Source: Ustilago trichophora (Eukaryota > Basidiomycota > Ustilaginomycetes > Ustilaginales > Ustilaginaceae). Taken from it: 64,000 nucleotides of DNA. Location of the stretch: NCBI GenBank assembly GCA_900323505.1, contig OOIN01000004.1:1178001-1242000 (forward strand), read 5' to 3'. The notes under the pieces are model-generated. The model was not told where the DNA came from and made no database searches. It saw nothing but the letters and a program-made list of their open reading frames with translations. Position numbers and translations under genes: made by a program. Below are positions 42,120 through 55,449 of the stretch, one piece after another; position 1 is the first letter of the stretch, and each line of letters starts with the position of its first letter.

Positions 42120-43888
42120 ACGGCTCGACGTTTGTCAATCTCTTTGCACTTCTTCCTTGTTTCTCCGCAGCATTTTTCAATTCACCCACCCACGCCTTCG
42201 GTTCGTTCCCGTCCATCATCATGGTGTTGTAACATTTCAGTCTTTCACAATCTCTCCCGAGCAGTGGGGGGCTGCTCGGTGGGATCTACATAGCTCATCT
42301 CGGTTTAGAAAATCTTCAAGAGATCTCTTTGGAGGTTCATTGTCGATACTGCCGTATCACCCATGCCCATCATTTCCCCCACCAAAAATTAAAGTGATTG
42401 GCCTCGTGCCAGGATAACGCCCCGATGTTGTTCGCAGACTGTTTGAAAGCTGTGGGCGTCTGCCAATCATGAGTTGATAGTGATCTCAGTCAGTATCGGT
42501 GCACCGGCATAGCTTACTACGTGGACCCTGAGGCATGCTGGAGAACTCGGCCGCCAAGAGAGAGAGAGAACTGGCGGATCTCGCGATCACATACTATTTG
42601 ACCGCTGACATAAGGCCGTCTCATTGTACCATTCGATGAAGCAAGATAACAGTAGACAGCGGGACGCATTGGAAGCCAGGCTGGAGACGACGGTGCTCTT
42701 GAACCACTGAAAGTGCGAGATTGATCTGATTAGAGCAAAGGATTGGCGACTCGTTATCGCATCGAAAGCAAGTCGAGCCCCTGTCTGTGTCGGCAAAGCA
42801 AGCCCGAGAAAGCACAGAGAATTTTTCAAGACTGGAAGGGTTGGTTGCAGCCTCTGCTCTCTCTGGAAGGGGAAGAGACACGATCTGTTCCGAAAGAGGG
42901 AACCCAAAGCAAGGAGGCGAAACAAGCTCAGTGTCTGAGGTTCACTGGGCCGAGCTATACGACGTTGGGAAGCTGAGGCTTGATTGGTCAAAGAAGCATA
43001 GGCGGTGTCGGGCAACCGGCATTCAAGCGTAACACCGCTTGTTGCCTTCAGTACAGAGTTGAGTGTGTCTGACTGTGATAAAGGGATCGGGACCCTAAAC
43101 CGACAAGAAAGCGAGATCCTGCTTTCTGCTTAATCACGGCTTACGAACGGCACGACACATCTTTTTGCGAAGAAAATGGCATTTTTCGAAACACGGCGCA
43201 GCAAAGGCCACACTAATTTCTCTTGGCCAGAATCTTCCTCTCAAGTGATTGGTCCTTCTCGTCTTTTTGTCTGAAATTGCTCACCAGAGCAGCAGGCGGC
43301 TTTTGTCCGTCATTCAAGTCTGATTGATACGGTCAAGATTCCTCCGCAGTCACCGGTCACTAATCCTCCACCACTCCTTCATCTCATCTCTCACTTCATC
43401 CTGCCTCGCTAGCCTCGGAAGGATCACACCCCTACGCCTTCGACGGATTCAAATCATCTCACGTCTACTTTCACTCAGGACGAATCTCTCCTCCGGATTC
43501 AAGCTCTACGATTTTGGTCCAACAGCCATTGTTTTGTCGATACGCAGATATTTTTGGCATCTACCCGGGATCTCATCTCTACGCATCGCTTTTGCTTCAA
43601 GAAACGCATACGTCGAAACTCGCCAACACGTCGCTTCTACTCTGTAGCAGCAGCTCCGAGAGGTCGCACGACAGCGGCAACACTCACAAACACTCCGGCC
43701 CGGTTGCTTTTGCACGACAAGCGCCTCGCACCTACTGCAGCTTCCCATCCGCAGTATCCCAAGGGATCCAGTCTTCCCAAGACTCAGCATCACTCAGTAG
43801 CAGTAGCACTATCACTAGCACCAGCAGTGTCAATCTCGACAGCCCAACGCTAAACTCCGCATCCAACCACAAAACAACACACACAGCC
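42120..43888. other. Intergenic region upstream of mitoferrin
   Basis: About 1.8 kb. The last ~570 bases are CT-rich and in part open in the mitoferrin frame from a TTG at 43514, but there is no upstream in-frame ATG, so this is probably the leader. No other gene is seen. Confidence 0.6.
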
Positions 43889-44818
43889 ATGAGCGATCGT
43901 GCGGTTCCAGCAGTAGAGGAGGAGGTCGACTACGAGGGTCTTGGTGACAATGTACCACTCCATATCAACATGATTGCAGGCTCGCTGGCTGGCATCAGCG
44001 AGCACGCTGCCATGTACCCCGTCGACGTGATTCGCACTCGAATGCAGGTGCTCTCTGCCACACCCGCGGCTACCTACACCGGCGTGGTGCAAGCCTTCAA
44101 CCGAATCAGCTCGTTGGAAGGTGTCCGCACGCTCTGGCGCGGTGTCGCCAGTGTCATCATGGGCGCAGGTCCTGCGCATGCCGTCTACTTTGGAACCTAC
44201 GAGACCGTCAAGGAGGCGACGGGCGGAAACCGCGAGGGTCACCAGTTTGCCAGCACAGCCTTTGCCGGCGCATCAGCCACCATAGCCGCAGACGCCTTCA
44301 TGAACCCCTTCGACGTGATCAAGCAGCGCATGCAGATGCACGGCTCACAGCACCGCACCGTCTTGCAATGCGCTTCCACCGTTTACAAGCAGGAGGGTCT
44401 GCGTGCCTTTTATGTCTCATATCCCACCACCCTCACCATGACCGTTCCCTTTACCGCGGTGCAGTTCTCGGTTTACGAGTGGGCCAAAAAGGTGCTCAAC
44501 CCATCCGAGAGCTACTCGCCTCTTACACACGTCTCCGCAGGTGCCTTCTCCGGTGCCGTCGCCGCCGCAGTCACCAACCCGCTCGACGTGGCCAAGACGC
44601 TCCTTCAGACACGCGGTAGCAGCACCGATGCACAGATCAGGAACGCAAGTGGCATGTTTGAGGCCTTTAAGATCATCAACGCTCGTGAAGGAATGAAGGG
44701 CTTCGCCCGTGGACTTTCGCCACGCGTGCTGACGTTCATGCCTTCCAACGCGCTCTGCTGGTTGTCGTACGAAGGATTCCGATTCTTCCTCAACGAGCAG
44801 TCCAAAGCTTCCGTCTAA
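43889..44818 (+). CDS. MRS4: Mitochondrial iron carrier, mitoferrin (MRS3/MRS4 type)
   Basis: A 309-residue mitochondrial carrier starting at the first in-frame ATG, 43889 (MSDRAVPAVEEE). Three tandem carrier repeats are visible, each with the Px(D/E)xx(K/R) signature: PVDVIRTRMQ, PFDVIKQRMQMH and PLDVAKTLLQTRG, with six membrane helices in total. The specific text GSLAGISEHAAMYPVDVIRTRMQ and GAGPAHAVYFGTYE identifies the mitoferrin branch, which brings ferrous iron into the matrix for heme and Fe-S synthesis. It lies 24 kb from the iron repressor gene urbs1, but nothing in the upstream region is a strong ATCWGATAA iron-GATA site, so shared regulation is not shown. Confidence 0.94.
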   Translation: MSDRAVPAVEEEVDYEGLGDNVPLHINMIAGSLAGISEHAAMYPVDVIRTRMQVLSATPAATYTGVVQAFNRISSLEGVRTLWRGVASVIMGAGPAHAVYFGTYETVKEATGGNREGHQFASTAFAGASATIAADAFMNPFDVIKQRMQMHGSQHRTVLQCASTVYKQEGLRAFYVSYPTTLTMTVPFTAVQFSVYEWAKKVLNPSESYSPLTHVSAGAFSGAVAAAVTNPLDVAKTLLQTRGSSTDAQIRNASGMFEAFKIINAREGMKGFARGLSPRVLTFMPSNALCWLSYEGFRFFLNEQSKASV

Positions 44819-45226
44819 AGCTTTGACACTACGCATAACCACTCTTTCCCTTCTCTTCAACCTCGCTCTCTTCTCTCAACCAATGCCACAATGCCAAAAT
44901 AATAGATGCACCCTAGCTCCAGGTGTCAGCAGCGACCCCACAAACGACCGGCGGACGTAGCAACTTGACCCCGCAACCCCGTCCGTCGATCATCTCCATG
45001 CTAATACCGACTCCACGCGCGCGCAAACAACATGTAACTTATCACTCTGCAAAAGTTGTCAGTCCGACGAGTCATTGCCCTCATGCGATTCTTTGACACG
45101 GCCTGTGCTTGCAGCTCGTTGGGCCTTTGGGGAACGAGCTGTTGGTCTGATTATGTGCGGTGTGGATGAGTAAAAGTACAAGTGTGTGACACAAAGAAGT
45201 CAAATGCAGAAAAGAAGGTTTCGAGG
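44819..45226. other. Convergent intergenic spacer
   Basis: 408 bp between the stop codons of mitoferrin and AP-3 sigma. No ORF or repeat is noted. Confidence 0.7.
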
Positions 45227-45973
45227 TCAACGACGACCGCTCGACCTCCCTAGATACTGATTGACACCATTCGAGATAGCATCGACCATAAACGTTCCTC
45301 TTGGCCAAGGAATTGCTCCGCCGCCTGTTCCTGGTATGGACAGGTTCAAACTTGCCGGTCCTAGACCACCTAAAGATCCCACAGCCCCGGCCACGGCACC
45401 TCCTGCTCCCACTGAAGCTACACTAGCCTTTCTCGCTGTTGATGTTGCCTTTGCAGCAGCGACAATCTCGTTGATGTTTGTCTCGACCACCAATCCACCC
45501 TGTATGACCTCGTGCAGGATGGCGTGTACTTCGTCAAAGTGAAAGATCAAATCCAGCTCGCAGACGTTCTCGAAACATCGATCCAGGCTCTCCACAAATA
45601 CCTGAATCAAGTCCAGAATGCCCAATTCCGATTCGGATGCGTCGACGACAAAGACAAAGTACAGCGTTGCGTAGTGGCGGTAGATGACTCGTAGTTGGTC
45701 TTCATCTTTGCGTGCATGAGGGAGCGGTGGTTGAGATGGATGATGCGGATCGGTACGGATGCCTTTGAATCGCACTGCATCTGCAGGGGGTGGGAGGAGA
45801 GCGGTCAGCTCGGTAGCGTCGAGAAAGTTGCATACGCCGTCGGGTCGTTTGGAGACCAGGCGAAAGATCTCTTTGATAAGCGCCTGCTGTCGAGAGGCGG
45901 GGAGCTGGGTGTAGAACTTGGTCAGTCGAGGCTTGCCATGGTTGTTGACGATGAGTGCTGCTCGTATTGTCAT
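45227..45973 (-). CDS. APS3: AP-3 adaptor complex sigma subunit
   Basis: A 248-residue small adaptin chain starting MTIRAALIVNNHGKPRLTKF at ATG 45973. The clathrin-adaptor small-chain fold is complete: LVSKRPDGVCNFLDA, then IYRHYATLYFVFVVDASESE, LDLIQVFVESLDRCFENVCE and LDLIFHFDEVHAILHEVIQG. The phrase VCELDLIFHFDEVH and the long tail assign it to AP-3 rather than AP-1 or AP-2. AP-3 sorts cargo from Golgi or endosomes to the vacuole. An insert of about 30 residues, Pro/His-rich, separates VCNFLDA from IYRHYATL. The C-terminal ~65 residues are Ala/Gly-rich and poorly conserved. An upstream in-frame frame to 46108 is probably leader. It is divergent from SHR3. Confidence 0.93.
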   Translation of the reverse strand: MTIRAALIVNNHGKPRLTKFYTQLPASRQQALIKEIFRLVSKRPDGVCNFLDATELTALLPPPADAVRFKGIRTDPHHPSQPPLPHARKDEDQLRVIYRHYATLYFVFVVDASESELGILDLIQVFVESLDRCFENVCELDLIFHFDEVHAILHEVIQGGLVVETNINEIVAAAKATSTARKASVASVGAGGAVAGAVGSLGGLGPASLNLSIPGTGGGAIPWPRGTFMVDAISNGVNQYLGRSSGRR

Positions 45974-46643
45974 CTTGTGCGAAAGGTTGGTGTAGGACGC
46001 TGACCAGAGAAGCTGGTGGAGAGGAAAGCTCGTTGTGAGGCGGTTCGATGGATCTGAAAGTCGTTGCTTGAAGCTGCAGCAGCCTGTTCCGCTCGTCTGT
46101 TTGATCAAATTCGATACACGCTTGACGGCTTCAACATACAGCGATCCTCAATGGCCTTGCGCTTGTGCTGTCTGTCTCGCCCGATCCGATTTGATGAAAA
46201 AGCGGGACGTCGTCTTGCAAAGGAGAGCTGTAAAAGGACGACTCGATCGAGTTTGAGGATGCTCCTGCGCTTCGAATCAGCCGTGTACCTTTACGACGAA
46301 TGGTGTCTGGTATCTAAAAGTATGCGGTCGAAGGTGATGCTGCTGTGTGTTGAAACGAAAGGGTGACAGCTTGGTGCGTCGTTAAAGACGAAGGTGTTCG
46401 AGAGTGAAATCTGTTGGACGACCCTGAAAGCGAAGTGGAGCTGTGCAGGTCCAATCAGCAATTCCAGACCCTACACGCGTTGCTCCATGCTCTATCTCAC
46501 CAGTTCCCTCTCCTCAAATCAGAAATACCAATTAAGTTCTTCTCGCAGTTCACAGACATCCCCACACTCGAGAGATCGACAGATTCTGTCCTTCCTTCTC
46601 ACCTCCATCCCCCCTCATATACCTGGAAGGAAATAGCATCAAG
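45974..46643. promoter_or_regulatory. Divergent promoter region, APS3 and SHR3
   Basis: 670 bp shared by two head-to-head genes that both act in membrane protein traffic. I see no strong TATA box or known element. Confidence 0.5.
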
Positions 46644-47366
46644 ATGGGTTTCCGTAGCGGCTTCGTCATCTCGAGCACCAGTTTCCTCTTTGGTAAGTTT
46701 GCTCCCATTTATCGATGTCATACTAAATAGCTTCGTATTGACACCAATTCCTTCCCTCTTGGCGCCATCGCAGGAGTGATCTTCATTGCGTCGATCTATG
46801 ATTTCCCCTTGCTTTACTTTTCCGAGTTGACCGACAGTGCCGTTGATGCAGCCGAACGATTCTATCTCTCGCTCTTTGCCGCACCCCTTGCGGTTTCCGC
46901 CCTATTGCACGGTATGATGGGCCTTGGTCTCATCGGACTCGTTGCCAAGCTTCACCGATGGAATGAAATGGCCAAATACTTTGACGGTGGCTCGCTCGCC
47001 CTCTTCATGGGTGCTATCTGCATGTATCTCGGCGTCGCAGTTCCCAATCTCCGCTTGATCTCTGATCCGACCAACATCAAGCTTCTCTACAGCTCCGCCA
47101 TCGCCACCCAACGTCAGAGCCAACTCGAAGCTTACGAAAAGGGAGAAAGCACTTTTAAGCCTAGCGAAGGTCCCATGACTCAAGACGAGAAAGTTGCTGC
47201 CATCAGGATCATCAGCGCTAGCAACACCATTTGCGCTGTCTTGCTGGTCGGTGTCCTGACCCTGCAGATCAGCGAATGGTACCTGGAAAGGCAGGAGGCT
47301 AGGGAGGCTGAGAAGAGGAGAAAGCAGGCTCAGAAAGAACTTGCCGATGCCAAGAAGGACAAGTAA
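46644..47366 (+). CDS. SHR3: SHR3, ER packaging chaperone for amino acid permeases
   Basis: Two exons, 46644-46692 and 46774-47366, with an 81-bp intron (GTAAGT...TCGCAG), encode 213 residues. Exon 1 encodes MGFRSGFVISSTSFLFG and the junction reads FLFGVIFIASIYDFPLLYF. There are four hydrophobic segments (about residues 5-25, 50-75, 88-110 and 150-172) and a basic, Lys/Glu-rich C-terminal tail ending KKDK, like an ER retrieval signal. The pattern matches the Shr3 family of ER membrane proteins, which help amino acid permeases fold and enter COPII vesicles. Without splicing no valid start is available, supporting the intron. Confidence 0.92.
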
Positions 47367-47796
47367 TTCGCTAGCCCCCGGAAACGACCAGATACGAGTT
47401 GACCTTGCTGCACCTCGTCCTCATCCTTCCACCCATTTCCACCTCTAATTTCGCTCGTGGCTGTCACTCTTGCTCTACAGCAACAAACAGCGGCGCCCTG
47501 TAACCCTTTACACAACCCCAGCACATTCACACCCTACACAGTCACACCCTGTATCCTATTCTATACAACTGTAAATTCAAACCACACTTCGAGTCCGGAA
47601 TTGACGCTTTGCCCTGCTAATTGCGAAACGCGAATCCGTGACAGACATCATCTTCTGCCTGATTTCAGTGCATGCTATGCTCTGTCGAATTCACTCTGAC
47701 ATGCAAACGCTACATGCAAACGCTGGGAAACACAACAAGATTCGTATTAATCATCTTGGAACCGGAGCTTGTGAGACATTATCTAGGCAAACATGG
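47367..47796. other. Convergent intergenic spacer
   Basis: 430 bp between SHR3 and CDC48 stop codons. Nothing recognisable is seen. Confidence 0.7.
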
Positions 47797-51196
<3,400 letters not shown>

Positions 51197-52603
51197 TCAA
51201 TCTTTCCTGTCGTTGAGGTTGTGCATGGGCAGACTCTCTTTGGGACCAGCCACAGAGGAGCTTCCATTCGCCGACGAGTTGCTGGCGAGCTTGGCCGCCT
51301 CGGCCTGCTTATTCTTGCCGAATGCGTAGACGAGACCGGCAAAGAAGCCGACCATGATGGCGCTGACGCTCGACAGTGTGACGGGAGGGTCGTGGAAGAA
51401 GACCATACCGCTGAGTGCAACAGGGAGTTTGTTGAGCGCACCAACCATACTGTAGGTGGTACTCGAAGTGGCACGGATGCACCAGGCGGTGGTGTAGCTG
51501 ATCAGGATGGCGCACGCTCCCGAAAACACGATGGCAGAGATGAGTTTGGTCTGCTTGTCATCGGGGAAGTTCTTGTGCAGGTTGGCGGCCGACCAGTCCT
51601 CGACGAGGAACGACATGACAAGCAAGACAGGAATGCTGAGGAAGTTGTTGTAGAACATGGTGTCCCAGTCCTTGAAGCCGGTCATCTTGATACGCTTGCG
51701 CATGAGAAGCACGTAGGTGGCACTGCAGATACAGTTGAGCGCCATCCAGAGATATCCGCTCGAGAGCAGACCGTAGCCCTGGAAGCCCTCGATGACGTCG
51801 TTGGCCGAAGAGCCGGCAATCTGAGCGTTGATGGCATCCTTCTCGGCCTTGAGCGGGTCAAAGGCGGGAACGAGGGCGCCGGTCACGGGATCCTTGGCCA
51901 TGCCACCGCTAATCGAGTCGGGCGTGTGAGGCATCGAGAGGTTGCCGATAGCGAAAACGGTGGAAATGTCGGACCAGGCGGCAATGATGGACGAAAGCAC
52001 CATGAGCAAGAAACTCGCGAGCACGATCCTTGTGACACGACCACCGAACCACATGACCTCTCCGTATGCGATCAGAATGATGGTCAGATTCTTGAAGATG
52101 GTGTAGACGGAAATATTGAGATACTGGAGCGCCTTGCTGCCGGTCCAGATAACGAAAACGAGCATGGTGCTGAGAGGCATCCAGTTCCACACATCGCGAG
52201 AGTTGAGGCCGCGCAGCTGGATGAGACCAGCACGCTCTGCAATAACGACACAGGTGACACCGACGGTGGACTGAATGAGAAGGACGAGGAGATTCATGTT
52301 GAATCCGGCACCAGAGACGGTAAACTTGTTGACAACGGTCATGGTGATACTGGCAGCACAGTAGCTGAGGATGGGTGCCAACGCCATGATGCCTACTGCA
52401 GGCTTCTCTTCGTTGCGCACAGCTTTGGCGCCCATACGAGCATCTTCACGCGAACCGCTAGCGCCTCCATTGAGGAAAGAGGCACGTTCGTTCTCTGATG
52501 GGCTTGCTGGACGTGTGATGTCAGGGGTCTGCTGGCCAGCGCCGTGTGGGAGCTCGACTCGTGTCTCTTGAGGAGCGAAGAAGGATCTGTTGCCAGAGGA
52601 CAT
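51197..52603 (-). CDS. VRG4: GDP-mannose transporter (Golgi)
   Basis: A 468-residue nucleotide-sugar transporter of the drug/metabolite fold with about ten membrane helices. The GDP-mannose binding motif GALNK is at 388-392, and the helix before it reads TTYSMV. Near the N-terminal helices are [19 protein letters not shown] and [22 protein letters not shown], the second conserved motif (FKNLT). This identifies the Vrg4 family that carries GDP-mannose into the Golgi lumen for protein and lipid mannosylation, an essential step for fungal cell-wall glycoproteins. The hydrophilic N-terminal ~75 residues face the cytosol. A non-conserved loop at about residues 232-270 ([19 protein letters not shown]) is longer than in yeast. 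Confidence 0.95.
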   Translation of the reverse strand: MSSGNRSFFAPQETRVELPHGAGQQTPDITRPASPSENERASFLNGGASGSREDARMGAKAVRNEEKPAVGIMALAPILSYCAASITMTVVNKFTVSGAGFNMNLLVLLIQSTVGVTCVVIAERAGLIQLRGLNSRDVWNWMPLSTMLVFVIWTGSKALQYLNISVYTIFKNLTIILIAYGEVMWFGGRVTRIVLASFLLMVLSSIIAAWSDISTVFAIGNLSMPHTPDSISGGMAKDPVTGALVPAFDPLKAEKDAINAQIAGSSANDVIEGFQGYGLLSSGYLWMALNCICSATYVLLMRKRIKMTGFKDWDTMFYNNFLSIPVLLVMSFLVEDWSAANLHKNFPDDKQTKLISAIVFSGACAILISYTTAWCIRATSSTTYSMVGALNKLPVALSGMVFFHDPPVTLSSVSAIMVGFFAGLVYAFGKNKQAEAAKLASNSSANGSSSVAGPKESLPMHNLNDRKD

Positions 52604-53822
52604 TTTGTGTGAAGAGAGCCCTCGATGAATCTCAGTTGCGGGTGGAGAAAGTCTGAGTCGACCAGATGGTGGTCAGAAGAAGAAGAGGAGGATCGTCGAG
52701 ACCAACACCAAAACTTTGGCCAACACTCGAGGTCAAGACAACCAAGGGGCAAATGTGGTTGGAGTGCTACTTGGCAGATTGGCAGATTGGCAGATTGGCA
52801 GATTGGCAGATTGGCAGCAATCAAAGGAAGAAGCGTGGCAACGTCTTGACAAAGACCAGGATAAAATCTTGTGGTCGGGTCGGAGCTAGAAGATGTGCAG
52901 GAAACGGGAAGGTTGCTTGTCCCACTTTGTGCTGGTACCACGTTATTGACCACAATATGATAGGCCGAAAGCGGACGCAGAAGTTAGGGCAAAGATCGTC
53001 GGTGTTGGTGACCAAGAGTTTCGAAGTTGCAGCAAGACCTGTCAAGTTCACGGTATGTTTTCTACAGTGTCTCGGTGGTGAATAGGTTTGCTAACTTGTT
53101 GTATCACCTCGGGTGGGGAAAGTGGCATTGCAGGTGGTGTGTGCCGTTGCGATGTCCAAGGCCAAAGTGCCGCTCTGAACACGCTGGGACACGCCAGAGC
53201 ATTTTGTACTTTCTTCCTCGAGCATGGCTGCGTTGGTAAAATAATAATAATAAAATAATAAAAATAAAAAGATTTAAGACGTACCTCTTCGCCGAGCGTT
53301 GAGGGTTCAAAAAAAGTGCCTGAATCAAGCAAAAAAGCAAATGCGCTCGCCGAGGCTCATGCACAATGCAATTTGATTTGGCTGCTCGACTCCCGCTCCA
53401 AATTGCGTTCAAACCCTCTCTCTTTTCCCACACATTGTGTCCGCTTCTCCTACTCTGTGTGTTGTTGGGTTTATAGTATTTTTCTGTACGCAGTTGTCTC
53501 TGTATGAAAGTCTAACAGTGTCGCAATCTGAACGAGATGCAATAGATCCGGGTCCCGATGTAAGGTTGATTTGTTAGTCCTGTCTGCAACGCACAGAGTC
53601 TGTCTATCATGTATGCGGAAGGACTCGAGATCTCTCAATCTCAGGCTAGGATAGGTGCTGCTTGACACCAGTGAAACTGACTTCGAATGTTCCACATCCG
53701 GTTATAAACGGATCACAAGACGAGCGATGTGACGATGACAAGGCGAATGCAGCGTGGTATTTCGAAGGGTACTTTGGCTAACAATCGCATGTGCGAGGAT
53801 GCTGTTCAATGGGTGGTGTGAT
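52604..53822. other. Intergenic region with 8-bp tandem repeat
   Basis: Upstream of the GDP-mannose transporter and downstream of the PBDC1-type gene. It holds six TTGGCAGA units (52771-52817) and an AATAA-rich stretch (53240-53270). No gene is seen. Confidence 0.65.
52771..52817. repeat. TTGGCAGA tandem repeat, 5.9 copies
   Basis: Perfect 8-bp unit array of 47 bp, beginning 168 bp upstream of the transporter ATG. Confidence 0.95.
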
Positions 53823-54797
53823 TTACTTGGAGCCAGAGGCGGCCTTCTTGGCCTTGTCCTTGGCGGCCTCCTTCTGAGCCTTTTCGTAGACCCAGTCATT
53901 GAGACCTCGTCGGCAACGCGCGATCTCGTAGACATAGAATTGCAAGCGGGTGACTGTAGGGCACGTTTCCGAAAGTATTCCGTGTAGCAGCGCGATGGTG
54001 GAGCGAGGTTAGAGAAGATCGGGGCAGGGTTGAAGGGCGAGTCAGGTAAAGCAGGGAGTGTGTCAGTAAGGAATCTCGGCAGCGAAACCAAGCAGAGGCG
54101 CAAACATACCAAAGGTGGTGTTGAACTGGGTGTACTCGTCGGAAGCGTCGGTTCGGATCAAGGTGCCAAAGTTGAAGTCGGCGACTGGAGAAGGTAAGCG
54201 AATAGAAGAGGTAAGAGTTCAGCATGTAGCTCCTGCATTCCATCGTAAGTCTGCACTGAGCAGAGCTAGCGTCTTCTTGCATCATTTTCGATGACTGCGC
54301 CTTGGAATACGGGCATAATATTTACCCTTGTTCTCGTACTTGTTGATGAAAACCCTCCACTTCTCCTTTCCGGCAGGGCTCTTCATAGCCTCCTCGTCGA
54401 TCTTGAGCACCGACTTGGGGTCACTCGACTCTGCAAACTCTGGGAAGCTGGCCTGGAAGTCCTCGTACATTTCATCGTCAAGCCTGTTGCGCAGCGCAGG
54501 GAAAGACAGAGACAGATGCAGAGCAATTGGGACGGGAATGCCATCAGTATTCGGCCTTCGATTTCGCAGACGAGCGTGGGCTGCCTGTCTGCTTGTGCTT
54601 ACGGCAAAACTTGGCCATGGCGACACTTGTAGCGGCGCAAGCGATGAAACTCACTTTGTCAAGCGAAGAGTGGAAGGCTTGATCTTCTCCAACAGGTTCC
54701 AGTAGGTCTGGGCGTGCTCGACACATCGAACTGCCATTTGCTTCTCGATCTCGGGCAGATTCTGCGCCTTGTTGGCGTCAAAGGTTCCGGTCGACAT
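53823..54797 (-). CDS. CHP1: PBDC1/Chp1-type protein, four exons
   Basis: Exons 54797-54655, 54483-54326, 54184-54110 and 53953-53823 join in frame to 168 residues; introns are 171, 141 and 156 bp, all GT-AG. The spliced chain reads MSTGTFDANKAQNLPEIEKQ..., AETYWNLL-like CVEHAQTYWNLLEKIKP, LDDEMYEDFQASFPEF, FNFGTLIRTDASDEYTQFNT, then RLQFYVYEIARCRRGLNDWV and a Lys/Ala-rich tail. This matches PBDC1 and yeast Ypl225w along the whole length. The yeast member (Chp1) has been described as a ribosome-associated chaperone for newly made eEF1A; that role is from the family, not from this sequence. The exon chain is my own assembly, but every junction restores conserved text. Confidence 0.9.
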
Positions 54798-55449
54798 GAT
54801 GCTTCGAGTGTACCCTGAGTGTGGTGGTGGTAATGATGATGATGGTGGTGGTGGTGGTGGTCAGCTCAGCAGAAGCGTGGGCTTTGAGGCAAAGTGCTGG
54901 CTTTGGCTGAGGCACAATTAGAACTCGAGAGGGTGCGTGCACTTTTTACAAAAGTGGTGCAGGTGTGTTGCCGCTATGAGGCGGAGCCGATTTGCCAACA
55001 CACCGGGCAAACAGCAGCCCAACACTTTGGTCTGTTTGCCGCCACGTCGTCGAAGTTTTGCCATCTTTGCCATGTCACTTTGGAAGCTTCACACTGAGAC
55101 ACGCGGCACAAGATTCGAGATGTTGTCCTGCAAGGTCTAACAGTATGTAAAAGAGAAATCACCGATAGTCAGTGGACATCGCCGATCCAACAGTGGTCAG
55201 CCATCCGAACGGGGACCTAAAAGGCCGAGATGCTTTGGTTTCGGCGCGGGGGAACAGCAGATCTGTGGGGAATTGACAGCAACAGCGGATGCTCAGACAA
55301 GAGGTCAAAAACGAAGAATTCTGTCAAAGGACGTAAGCGTTCGCCGGTCATTGCGCCAAGTCTCTCTCTCCTTGTGAACAAGGGTCCTTGTTGTATGTAG
55401 CCTGTCCTTCTTCTCAGCCACCAACATCATCAGAAAGCAACTTCACAAG
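54798..55449. other. Divergent promoter region, CHP1-type and DLD genes
   Basis: 652 bp between two ATGs on opposite strands. It includes a TGG/CCA-type trinucleotide run (54841-54861) just upstream of the CHP1-type ATG. No gene is seen. Confidence 0.65.

Noticed and set aside
43514..43888. N-terminal extension of mitoferrin
   Set aside because: The frame is open for 125 codons but starts at TTG and no in-frame ATG exists before 43889; the protein from 43889 already has full family length.
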